NCBI RefSeq assembly: GCF_038006205.1
Contig: NZ_JBBOUU010000001.1
Location: forward strand, 560,001 to 624,000
Source of the DNA: Solibacillus sp. FSL R7-0668
GTDB taxonomy: Bacteria > Bacillota > Bacilli > Bacillales_A > Planococcaceae
Direction: 5' to 3'
Length of the DNA: 64,000 nucleotides
Positions within the stretch are counted from its first letter, which is position 1, and every line of letters begins with the position of its first letter. Of the stretch, positions 38,666 to 46,561 are shown piece by piece. The notes beneath the pieces were generated by a model, which saw only the letters and a program-made list of their open reading frames with translations, had not been told where the DNA came from and did no database searches. The translations under genes and the position numbers were made by a program.

Positions 38666-41600
38666 ATGGCAAAATCAAACAAAGGTCGTAAGTTTTTTGC
38701 GACAACTGCAACTGCTGCATTAGTAGCATCTGCAATCGTACCAGTAGCATCTGCTGCTCAAATTAATGACTTCAATTCAATTTCATCATACGCTCAAGAA
38801 GCGGTACAAGATTTAAACGATCGTGGAGTTATTAAAGGGGACCAAAAAGGTAACTTCAACCCTAAGAGTGCAATCACTCGTGCTGAAGCAGCGACAATCT
38901 TAGCGAACGCTTTAGAATTAGAAGGTTCTGGTTCTACTAGCTTCACAGACGTGAAAAAATCTGCTTGGTATTACAATGCAATCGATGCTGCAGTAGCTAA
39001 CGGAATTTTCCAAGGTCAAGGCGCTGGCAAATTTAACCCATCAGCTAACTTAACTCGTTCTGAAGCGGCAATCATCCTTGTTGATGCTTTCGGTTTAGAA
39101 GGTTCTGCTGATCTTTCAACATTCAAAGACAGTGCTAGCGTAAAATCATGGGCTGAAGAAGCTTTATCTATCGCAGTAGAGAACGGCGTAATGAAAGGTG
39201 ACGACAATGGCAACTTAAAGCCAAACGCATCTATCACTCGTCAAGACTTCGCTTTAATGTACTACCGTACAGAAGGCGTTGAAGGTACAGAAGAAGTATC
39301 TGGTTCAGTAAAAGCAATCAACAACACAACAGTTGAAGTAACTTTCACTGAAGAAGTTTTAGATATCAAAGCATTAGACTTCGCTATCGAAGGTTTAGAG
39401 GTTACAAATGCTGTTGTTAAACAAACAAACTCTAAAGTAGTTGTATTAACAACTTCTGCTCAAACTGCTGATGTAGACTACAAAGTAGCAGTAAATGGTG
39501 AAGCAATCGGTTCATTCAAAGGTATCGGTGCTGTAATCCCTACTTCTATTAAAGTAGAAACAACTTCTGTACAATCTAAAGTAGGTGCTCAAGTTACGCT
39601 TAAAGCAACTACAACTCCTGGTGCTCAAGTAACATTCAACGTACAAGCAACTGGTAACTCATTAAACGAAAACAAAAAAGTAGAAGTAACTGCTGGTACT
39701 GACGGTGTTGCAACTTATTCTTACACTCAATACGGTGTAGCTGGTGTTGATAACGTAACTGTTTACCCTACGGGCGCTCCAAGCTTACTTGGTTACGCTA
39801 AAGTTTACTGGGGTAAAGAGCAAATCTTAACAGTAGATGCTGATGCAAAAACTGTTGATAATGGTGCTAATCGCGTTTACAAAGTAGTATACAAAGACCC
39901 AACTACTGGTGCTCCAGTACAAAACGCTAAATTAAATGTAACATTTAAAGAAAACTTAAATGATATCGATGGATCAAAAACTAATGATTCTTCTGCTAGT
40001 ATCCGTAAAGATAACGGCACATATGTAACACCATACCAAGATACAACTGCTACTGCTGGTACTAACCGTGAAGAAGCATTCCAAGTTGTAACAAACTCTT
40101 TAGGTGAAGCAACATTTATTTTAACAGGTAAAAACACTAATACTACACCTGTAGTATTTGCTGATGCAAACACAAACAATCGTTTTGATGCAACTGAATT
40201 ACAAGTAGAAGCTGGTGCAACTAAATTCCAAGGTGTTCAATCACCATATACAATTACATTTGAACGTACTGCTGATTTCGTAGCTGCGTTAAGTAATGAA
40301 CATGGTCAAGAAAACCCAATTAGCTACAAATTAAAAGTAAACACTGATAAAAAAGATAAAGATGGTAATCCAATTCCATACAAAGGTGCAACAATTAAAG
40401 TAGCAATCCAACAAAACCAAGATTCTACATTAACTAACAACACACCTGCACAAATCGCTTCTTCTGACAATGGTCCTTATACTACAAATGGTGTAGTATC
40501 AGTAATCACAGATGATAAAGGTGAAGCAACTGTTTCCCTAAAATCTGCAGTAGACAATTCAAAAGCTACTCCATTAGCATGGATTGACTTAAACACTGCT
40601 GGTAACAATGCAGCAGTTGGTAACGATAAATTAGAAGATGGTGAGCCAAATGCAGTAGGGCCAACAGTAACATTCTTAAAATCTGTTGTAGTAGCTCCAG
40701 CATATACATTAAACACAGCTTCTGCTGGTGCGTTTATTAACGGCGATACTATGACTTGGAAAGCTTCTTTAAATAACCAAAGCGGCAATGTTTCTGAAAC
40801 TGCAGGTGTACGTAATGCGACTTACACTATTACGAATACATCTAATTCTATTCAAACAATTAATCCACAATTAGTTGATGCTGCAGGTAATGCTTACCAA
40901 GGATTAACAATTACGTATAATGGTCAAACTCAAACTCAACCATTTACAAATGGTAGTGCGGTAAAATTAGAACCAAATACAACTGTAACAATTCACGGTA
41001 TCGCACCAGGTTTACGTAACCAATATACGAACACAAACACAAATGTTTCAAATACTACAATTACAACAACGACTGAATTAGCAGAGTACTCAACAACAAA
41101 TGATGCGTTATTAAAAGTTGTTGCTCCTAATGACAATGGTCAATTATCAGTGTCAGCTAACGTAACAACTGTACGTAAACAGGTTACTGGTGATATTCGA
41201 AACAACAATAACACGTACACATATGATGCTAAAGTAGCGGATTATATTAAATCAACATTAATTGAAGATAATACTGCTACAGTTACTGGTACAGTAATTG
41301 GTTATGAATTACGTGATCTAAACCGCTTTGAACGTTCAGATTGGTCTACAGAAAATCCTACTACTTTTGGTCGTCTTGTAATTAAAGAGCAAGGTACTGG
41401 AACTGTTAAACATTATTACTACAAAGGCGCTACAATTGCACCTAAAACAGCTGAACAAGCAACAGATTTCAGTACTTTACGTTTAGGTGATGTAAGCTTC
41501 ACTGGTGCAGATAATGCTTTAACAGGTGCTGATCAGTTCGAAAACTTATTATCAATTAATGATGAAGTTCAAGTGAACGCAGCTAAATCTAATGGTGCTA

Positions 41601-42346
41601 AACTAGATGGTACAGGCGTTGACTACACAAACACAACTGGTAAAGAAGTTCGTTTATACAATAAAGATAACAGTTCTACTAAACAAGCTATTGGTAACAA
41701 AGATTATACTGCTCCAGCAGCAGTTCCTGCACCGGTAGTGACATATGCAGTTGTATCTGATACGGATAATAATGGTGCTGTTGATACATTAGAATTGCGT
41801 TTTGATAAAGCAATCGATAAAGCAACTTTAGAAGCTGGTGATTTCCGCTTATCAGCAACAAATGTTGCGACAACAACAGCATACGTTTCTGGTAAACGTG
41901 ATGTATCAGGTAGTGCAAATGGAAATGTATTAAAAATTGAGTTTGATAATACTACATTCCCTGTTAATTCTACAGTTTACTTCGAGTATGCGAAAAATAA
42001 TGCAGTAGGTGGAAACAAAGCCTTAACGGGAACTAATGGCCAAGAGGTTGCTACACAAGCTTACACGCAAGTATTTAGCGTAACGAATTTATCAACAGCT
42101 AGTGCACCAGCAACTTCAATTGCTGGATATACTGCTACAAACCTTCCTACAAATGAAGTTTTAGTTGCATTGCCTATTTCAAGTGTAACAGGTGCTTCAG
42201 CTTATAAAGTTATCGTAAATGGCGTAGATTATAACCTTGCATCTAAACAATTAGCAACAGGTCAAACTGTTTATAATGTTTTGGTACCAAAAGCAGATTA
42301 TGATACAGCAGTAGCATTAGGCACGATTTTAGTAGCTAAACAATAA
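38666..42346 (+). CDS. S-layer protein with three SLH domains
   Basis: 1226-residue secreted surface-array protein. Signal peptide residues 1-30, cleaved after VASA. Three SLH domains at ~33-85, ~92-145 and ~152-203, with TRAE, TRSE and TRQD motifs; these bind pyruvylated secondary wall polymer. The first two keep the Arg-containing TRAE-type motif, the third is TRQD. The remaining ~1000 residues are Thr/Asn/Ala/Val-rich beta domains of Ig-like (Big/SbsA-type) nature, with almost no Cys. AGGAGG lies 10 nt upstream. Codon use is extremely biased (GTA, ACA, GAA, AAA), as for one of the most abundant cell proteins. The nearest known relatives are the S-layer proteins of Lysinibacillus/Solibacillus. 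Confidence 0.94.
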   Translation: MAKSNKGRKFFATTATAALVASAIVPVASAAQINDFNSISSYAQEAVQDLNDRGVIKGDQKGNFNPKSAITRAEAATILANALELEGSGSTSFTDVKKSAWYYNAIDAAVANGIFQGQGAGKFNPSANLTRSEAAIILVDAFGLEGSADLSTFKDSASVKSWAEEALSIAVENGVMKGDDNGNLKPNASITRQDFALMYYRTEGVEGTEEVSGSVKAINNTTVEVTFTEEVLDIKALDFAIEGLEVTNAVVKQTNSKVVVLTTSAQTADVDYKVAVNGEAIGSFKGIGAVIPTSIKVETTSVQSKVGAQVTLKATTTPGAQVTFNVQATGNSLNENKKVEVTAGTDGVATYSYTQYGVAGVDNVTVYPTGAPSLLGYAKVYWGKEQILTVDADAKTVDNGANRVYKVVYKDPTTGAPVQNAKLNVTFKENLNDIDGSKTNDSSASIRKDNGTYVTPYQDTTATAGTNREEAFQVVTNSLGEATFILTGKNTNTTPVVFADANTNNRFDATELQVEAGATKFQGVQSPYTITFERTADFVAALSNEHGQENPISYKLKVNTDKKDKDGNPIPYKGATIKVAIQQNQDSTLTNNTPAQIASSDNGPYTTNGVVSVITDDKGEATVSLKSAVDNSKATPLAWIDLNTAGNNAAVGNDKLEDGEPNAVGPTVTFLKSVVVAPAYTLNTASAGAFINGDTMTWKASLNNQSGNVSETAGVRNATYTITNTSNSIQTINPQLVDAAGNAYQGLTITYNGQTQTQPFTNGSAVKLEPNTTVTIHGIAPGLRNQYTNTNTNVSNTTITTTTELAEYSTTNDALLKVVAPNDNGQLSVSANVTTVRKQVTGDIRNNNNTYTYDAKVADYIKSTLIEDNTATVTGTVIGYELRDLNRFERSDWSTENPTTFGRLVIKEQGTGTVKHYYYKGATIAPKTAEQATDFSTLRLGDVSFTGADNALTGADQFENLLSINDEVQVNAAKSNGAKLDGTGVDYTNTTGKEVRLYNKDNSSTKQAIGNKDYTAPAAVPAPVVTYAVVSDTDNNGAVDTLELRFDKAIDKATLEAGDFRLSATNVATTTAYVSGKRDVSGSANGNVLKIEFDNTTFPVNSTVYFEYAKNNAVGGNKALTGTNGQEVATQAYTQVFSVTNLSTASAPATSIAGYTATNLPTNEVLVALPISSVTGASAYKVIVNGVDYNLASKQLATGQTVYNVLVPKADYDTAVALGTILVAKQ

Positions 42347-42354
42347 TAGTTATT

Positions 42355-42390
42355 ATCGAGTTAGTAACTTAATTTTAGTGCTAACTCGAT
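42355..42390 (+). other. Intercistronic hairpin after the S-layer gene
   Basis: ATCGAGTTAG and CTAACTCGAT form a perfect 10-bp stem around a 16-nt loop, with no T run. It may stabilise the S-layer mRNA 3' end while allowing some readthrough into the small gene after it. Confidence 0.6.
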
Positions 42391-42439
42391 CCTGACTTAT
42401 GGTTAAATTAAACAAATAAAATATATGAGGTGTATAGAA

Positions 42440-42787
42440 ATGGCAAAGAAAAATAAATTTGTTGCTACAGTATTTTCAGCAGCATTAGTTACATCTGCGA
42501 TTGCTGCTCCAGCATTAGCAGCAGATGTAACATCAAAGACAGCTGCTCCAACGGCAATCGTAGTAACAACAACTACTGATAATACAGCAACAACAACACA
42601 ACCAACTGCAACAACAACACAAGCTGCGGCATCTGTAACAGCTAAAGACGCAAACGCAGTATTAACTAGTGGTTCATCTGCTACTTTAAATCCTGATGGC
42701 ACTATTGCATTTACTGAAAATGGCACAACAACTAGTATTACAAAAGAATCTTTCATTGAAAGAATTTTAAACGCACTATTCAAATAA
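42440..42787 (+). CDS. Small Thr-rich secreted protein, S-layer companion
   Basis: 115 residues. The start MAKKNKFVATVFSAALVTSA closely resembles the signal peptide of the S-layer protein (MAKSNKGRKFFATTATAALV), with cleavage expected after ALAA. The mature part is a Thr/Ala-rich, disordered stretch (residues ~35-75) and a small C-terminal region ITKESFIERILNALFK that should form an amphipathic helix. No known domain. GAGGTG is 7 nt before ATG 42440. It lies 93 bp after the S-layer gene with no terminator between, and a strong terminator after it, so cotranscription is likely. Confidence 0.72.
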   Translation: MAKKNKFVATVFSAALVTSAIAAPALAADVTSKTAAPTAIVVTTTTDNTATTTQPTATTTQAAASVTAKDANAVLTSGSSATLNPDGTIAFTENGTTTSITKESFIERILNALFK

Positions 42788-42880
42788 TTCAATTGAATAG
42801 AATACAGTGTATCTGATGCACAAATATTTTTGGGAATTCTCTACGATTCATGAAAATGTATGTAGTGAGTTAACAAAAAT

Positions 42881-42920
42881 AAAGCCGTAAGTGAGATGCA
42901 TATCTTGCTTGCGGCTTTTT
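42881..42920 (+). terminator. Terminator of the S-layer companion gene
   Basis: AAAGCCGTAAG pairs with CTTGCGGCTTT (one G-T pair), with an inner AGAT/ATCT pairing, followed by TT. Its loop side GTGAGATGCATATCTTGC resembles the hairpin family at 43002, 44297 and 46191. Confidence 0.8.
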
Positions 42921-43001
42921 GAACTTAATTGCTAATATTGTGCACCGGTTGCATAAACAATTCACTATAATTCATAAAAATATATTGGGTGATGTTGGAG
43001 A

Positions 43002-43043
43002 GAAGTCCTTCGTAAGAGCAATCTTGTGAGGGGCTTCTTTTTT
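43002..43043 (+). terminator. Terminator-family hairpin, copy A
   Basis: GAAGTCC-TTCGT, loop AAGAGCAATCTT, GTGAG-GGGCTTC, then TTTTTT. It has no gene directly upstream. Confidence 0.65.
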
Positions 43044-43190
43044 GTTGTAATTGCCAAACCATAGATTCGGCAATTACTCTGCGTAAAGATAATCTGCACT
43101 GGGGGTAAACAATAATGTATCTGTATAAATTTCTTACATATGCTCTATTTTATCGAACGACTTTAAGAATCAGTAGTAGTTTAGGTAAGA

Positions 43191-43230
43191 GATAGCCGTG
43201 TATTCGCTAGGAATGCGCGGCTATCCTTTT
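43191..43230 (+). terminator. Orphan terminator
   Basis: GATAGCCGTG pairs with CGCGGCTATC (10 bp, one G-T pair) around 15 nt, followed by CTTTTT. No gene ends just before it. Confidence 0.7.
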
Positions 43231-43435
43231 TAACGTGATAAAAGCAGTTCAATTGATTGAAAATGTCTCATTGTAATTTACAACGAATACCTACACTGAG
43301 TGCACAAATAATGAAGGAGATTAATAACAATTTGATGAAATTGAAATTTTCTACATTTAAATGATACAAAATATACCAAATACTCCAAATCGAGTGTATA
43401 ATATAACTAATAAAGTAGAATTGGAGTGACAAAAT

Positions 43436-44281
43436 ATGGATAATGAATTATTTGGAAAATTTGGTAAAGGTTTTGCTTCAACAATTGTTGCTGGTCTTTT
43501 ATTATTTTCACAAACGGGTGTATCTGATGCTGCAGAAGTAACGAAAAGAGTTGAAGTTAACCCACAAGTTAAAATTTTAAACAATGGTAATTTGGTGTCT
43601 GGCGATATTGGGCCAATCATTATCGGTGGAACTACTTATTTACCTGTACGTTCTTTGTCAACTGTACTTAACAAAAATGTACTTTGGGAAGGACCAACTA
43701 AATCTATATTTATTACAGATATTGTAAATCCTGATGTGGCGAAAAATGAAATTGCCAATTTAGAAAGATTTATTAAAACAAAGGATGCTAAAATTTCTGA
43801 GTTAGAGGGTTTAATTAAAACCAAAGATACTAAAGTTACTGAGCTAGAAAATTTAGGTAAAACAAAAGACGCTAAAATTCTTGAATTAGAAAATGCGATT
43901 AAAGCAAAAGATGCTAGAATTGCAGAATTAGAGAAAACTTCGAATACGAATACGAATCTAAAAAATTTAGAGTACCAATTAAATCGTAATTACCAATATT
44001 GGAATGGCATGGAATTCTATACGACGCTGAAAGAAGATAGATATGGTATTAATGTTACTATAGAAACAGACTTAAGATACAATACCGCCTACAATAATTG
44101 GCATAATTTATCGGATGCAGATTACTCAAAATTTGTAAATCTTATTATGGAAGATATTTGGTATCAATACCGAAACATTGAAATCACAGGTAATGTAATT
44201 AATAGTTATGATAAAAATTTATTGGCGATATTCTCTGGTAATAGCAGATACTCAGCGAAGTACATTAAATACCCGAGATAA
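43436..44281 (+). CDS. Secreted copper-amine-oxidase-N-type (stalk) protein with 14-residue coiled-coil repeats
   Basis: 281 residues. An N-terminal hydrophobic segment (residues ~11-31) acts as a signal peptide. Next comes a copper amine oxidase N-terminal-like domain (residues ~40-95: LVSGDIGPIIIGGTTYLPVRSL), a stalk domain common in secreted proteins of Bacilli that has no oxidase activity itself. Residues 112-167 are four 14-residue tandem repeats of the pattern (I)KTKDAKIxELEN, forming a coiled coil. The C-terminal ~110 residues are rich in Tyr, Asn and Trp and unrecognised. TTGGAG is 9 nt before the ATG. Its partner is unknown. Confidence 0.75.
   Translation: MDNELFGKFGKGFASTIVAGLLLFSQTGVSDAAEVTKRVEVNPQVKILNNGNLVSGDIGPIIIGGTTYLPVRSLSTVLNKNVLWEGPTKSIFITDIVNPDVAKNEIANLERFIKTKDAKISELEGLIKTKDTKVTELENLGKTKDAKILELENAIKAKDARIAELEKTSNTNTNLKNLEYQLNRNYQYWNGMEFYTTLKEDRYGINVTIETDLRYNTAYNNWHNLSDADYSKFVNLIMEDIWYQYRNIEITGNVINSYDKNLLAIFSGNSRYSAKYIKYPR
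43769..43936 (+). repeat. Four 42-bp in-frame tandem repeats
   Basis: Encodes residues 112-167 of the stalk protein. The units are diverged at the DNA level but keep length and the KTKD/ELE pattern. Confidence 0.8.
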
Positions 44282-44296
44282 TACAATGAAGAGCAG

Positions 44297-44339
44297 AGTC
44301 CTATGTGAGCGCAGTCTTGCATGGGGCTTTTTATATTTT
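44297..44339 (+). terminator. Terminator-family hairpin, copy B (after the stalk-protein gene)
   Basis: AGTCC-TATGT, loop GAGCGCAGTCTT, GCATG-GGGCT, then TTTTATATTTT. Confidence 0.8.
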
Positions 44340-44400
44340 GCCTGGGTCCATGATCTTGATAGGCGGGGAGTGAATGGCGGGTTGCTGTGGTTTTCTGAGT

Positions 44401-44428
44401 TTATTTGCGAAATTAAGTGTTTTATTTG
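44401..44428. repeat. Short phased tract, core TTATTTG
   Basis: TTATTTG occurs at 44401 and 44422, 21 bp apart, preceded by GAGTGAATGGCGG, a stretch also found before the tract at 46281. Confidence 0.45.
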
Positions 44429-44506
44429 AGGTCATAACAGTCAGCTTCTCGTTATAAAAAAGGTATGTTAAAATAAGCTTAACAGATTATGAATGAGGTG
44501 GTGAGG

Positions 44507-45124
44507 TTGTCGGAAAATATACTACTGTATCATTTAACACATATTAATAATTTACAGTCGATTCTCCATCAAGGTAGTTTATGGTCCCATGCACTTGTTA
44601 GAAAACATGCTATTTCGTATAAAGATGTTGCCAATCAAGATGTACAAACACGTAGGGAACGTACAAAAATACCGATTGGTGTTGCTGGCAGCTTACATGA
44701 GTATGTGCCATTCTATTTTGCACCGCGTTCGCCCATGTTATATGTCTTATGCATGCAACAAATTCCGCAAAATGACATTGTATATTTTATGACGAATAAA
44801 GAAATGATTCAATAACATTGTTCTTCATTCGTTTTTACAGATGCCCATGCGATTCGAAGACTTACGAATTTTTATACACAATTATCAGATTTGAATAAAA
44901 TTGATTGGGAACTGATGAAAGCTTCACAATGGGCAGACACAGATGATGACCCGAATAGAAAAGCAAGACGTCAGGCAGAATTTTTAGTATACAATGAAAT
45001 TCCTTTGTCAGCTTGTCTAGGATTTGCTGTGTATAGCAATTCAGCGAAGCGTAAGGTAGAGGAAATGTTACAAGAGGCAGATATATCCTTACCAGTAGCT
45101 GTTCGAAAGTCATTTTACTTCTAA
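44507..45124 (+). pseudogene. darT: DarT-type DNA ADP-ribosyltransferase toxin with one in-frame stop
   Basis: The frame encodes a full-length DarT (about 205 residues) except for TAA at 44813-44815, codon 103. Before it: YHLTHINNLQSILHQGSLW, RRERTKIP and EYVPFYFAPRSPMLY, the NAD-binding N-terminal motifs of DarT (formerly DUF4433). After it, in the same frame: FVFTDAHAIRR, IDWELM and RKARRQAEFLVYNEIPLSA, with the catalytic-type Glu at residue ~158. DarT transfers ADP-ribose to thymidine in single-stranded DNA. The half product lacks the Glu, so the toxin should be dead unless the stop is read through or is a sequence error. The TTG start at 44507 has GAGGTG 7 nt upstream. The gene directly precedes darG. 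Confidence 0.82.
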
Positions 45125-45138
45125 GGGAGGTGGATGAA

Positions 45139-46173
45139 ATGATTCAATGGGTAACAGGTAATTTACTTGAAGATTCAGCGGAAGCATATGTGAATACAGT
45201 AAATACAATTGGTGTCATGGGCAAAGGCATTGCACTTCAATTTAAGCAAGCTTTTCCGGATGTCTTTAAGCAGTATGAAAAAGATTGTAAAAAAGGGCTT
45301 GTACGAGTTGGAGAAATGCATGTGGTAGAAGTAGTAGGGTTAGCTGCACCTAAGTATGTCATTAACTTTCCTACAAAGGAACATTGGCGCAACCCATCAA
45401 AATTAAGTTTTGTAGAGGAAGGCTTAAAAGATTTAGTAAGAGTTGTTCAGCAATTAAATATTAAGTCGATCGCGCTGCCTCCACTTGGATGTGGAAATGG
45501 AGGACTGGATTGGCATGTAGTACGCCCAATAATTTTGGATGCTTTTCAATCATTAGACGTAGAGGTTCATTTATATGAACCAACTGGTGCCCCTCCATTG
45601 GATCAAATGGTTATTCGAACAAAGAAACCGAAAATGACATTGGGAAGAGCGCTGTTATTAGCAGCTATGACTCGGTATGCTGGACCTGGTTATCGGATGT
45701 CATTATTAGAGGTTCAAAAGATTGCCTATTTTTTGCATGAAGTCGGAGCATTACCAAAACTTCAATTTGAAAAAAATCGCTTTGGCCCTTACGCAGAAGG
45801 TTTGAATCATGTGCTTCAGGCAATGGAAGGGCATTATATTCGAGGTTATGGTGATCGAACTCAAGGAGCGGAAATTTACCTATTAAATGGTGCTGCAGAA
45901 GAAGCGGAGCAATTTATAGCAAACAACGATAAAGCGGTGAATGATTTACAGCAGGTAGCTGATTTAATGTATGGCTTTGAAACGCCGTATGATTTAGAAT
46001 TGTTGTCGACAGTTGGGTGGATTCTGAAAGAAAATCCAACTAGAGCACATGATAAATACTACGTGATACAGTCTGTACGAAACTGGAATGAAAGAAAGAA
46101 ACGAATTTTTCCAATCGATCACATTGAAAAAGTGTGGGATTATTTAAAGAATGAAGTACAGTTTGTATCGTAA
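45139..46173 (+). CDS. darG: DarG-type antitoxin (macro domain ADP-ribosyl-DNA hydrolase)
   Basis: 344 residues. Residues ~1-150 are a macro domain (VTGNLLEDSAEAYVNTVNTI, GVMGKGIALQFKQAFP, and FPTKEHWRNPSKLS with the catalytic-type Lys of DarG), which removes ADP-ribose from DNA. Residues ~175-344 are the DarG C-terminal domain that binds and neutralises DarT, with LEVQKIAYFLHEVGALPKL, NRFGPYAEGLNHVL and MEGHYIRGYGDR. ATG 45139 has GGGAGGTGG upstream; GTG 45130 overlaps it. It begins 14 bp after darT. The gene is intact, unlike the toxin. Confidence 0.9.
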   Translation: MIQWVTGNLLEDSAEAYVNTVNTIGVMGKGIALQFKQAFPDVFKQYEKDCKKGLVRVGEMHVVEVVGLAAPKYVINFPTKEHWRNPSKLSFVEEGLKDLVRVVQQLNIKSIALPPLGCGNGGLDWHVVRPIILDAFQSLDVEVHLYEPTGAPPLDQMVIRTKKPKMTLGRALLLAAMTRYAGPGYRMSLLEVQKIAYFLHEVGALPKLQFEKNRFGPYAEGLNHVLQAMEGHYIRGYGDRTQGAEIYLLNGAAEEAEQFIANNDKAVNDLQQVADLMYGFETPYDLELLSTVGWILKENPTRAHDKYYVIQSVRNWNERKKRIFPIDHIEKVWDYLKNEVQFVS

Positions 46174-46190
46174 AAATAACCTACACCTAG

Positions 46191-46231
46191 GAAGTTCTAT
46201 GCGAGCGCAATCTTGCATGGAACTTTTTTAT
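46191..46231 (+). terminator. Terminator-family hairpin, copy C (after darG)
   Basis: AAGTTC-TATGC, loop GAGCGCAATCTT, GCATG-GAACTT, then TTTTTATTTT. The outer stem differs from copy B at paired positions. Confidence 0.85.
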
Positions 46232-46280
46232 TTTGAATGACTTTATGCGGGTGAGTGAATGGCGGTAGATTGTCCTGATT

Positions 46281-46393
46281 TTCTAATATAACGGTCATTT
46301 GTTCTAATAAGTATGGCATTTTATCTAATAAAGTGGTGAAATGTTCTAATATATCTCGCGTTTGTTCTAATAAACGCAGCCAATGTTCTAATA
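46281..46393. repeat. Phased tract, core TTCTAATA, six units exactly 21 bp apart
   Basis: TTCTAATA (once ATCTAATA) starts at 46281, 46302, 46323, 46344, 46365 and 46386. The 12-13 nt between cores vary freely. Confidence 0.85.
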
Positions 46394-46473
46394 AACCTAC
46401 CTCACCCATCCCCAATGCATATTCCCCAAAATTTAAACATAAATTAAATTTTGAACGCGGTTTAAAAAAAGTG

Positions 46474-46502
46474 TTGCATTCCCAAAAATAGTTAGATAGA
46501 AT
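46474..46502 (+). promoter_or_regulatory. Promoter of the fatty-acid oxidation operon
   Basis: TTGCAT (46474-46479), 17 bp, TAGAAT (46497-46502), 60 nt before the start codon. Confidence 0.55.
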
Positions 46503-46561
46503 AAAAAATAATTCAGAATTAACAGAAAATAGATTAAGTGCATAAAGGAGTGGAAATAGGG

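Larger units (their letters stand above)
42788..43435. other. Gene-free region with four stem-loops
   Basis: No gene is seen in 648 bp, but it holds terminator-like hairpins at 42881-42920, 43002-43043 and 43191-43230 plus a perfect 9-bp inverted repeat (GTAATTGCC 43047-43055 with GGCAATTAC 43069-43077). Only the first terminator has a gene to serve. The others may end small RNAs or be remnants. Confidence 0.5.
46232..46561. other. Intergenic region with a 21-bp phased tract and a promoter
   Basis: No gene is accepted. It contains the tract at 46281-46393, a border ATTCCCCAAAAT (46421-46432), and the promoter at 46474-46502. The minus-strand frame across the tract reads as heptads only because the period is 21. 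Confidence 0.6.

Noticed and set aside
44208-44429. Open frame overlapping the end of the stalk-protein gene
   Set aside because: It runs through terminator copy B and a phased tract, and starts inside another gene.
44891-45124. Separate small gene between darT and darG
   Set aside because: It is in the same frame as darT and encodes the missing DarT C-terminal half, so it is part of the interrupted toxin gene.
46197-46415. Minus-strand open frame with leucine heptads
   Set aside because: It is produced by the exact 21-bp repeat, overlaps the darG terminator, lacks a ribosome site, and similar tracts elsewhere break frame.
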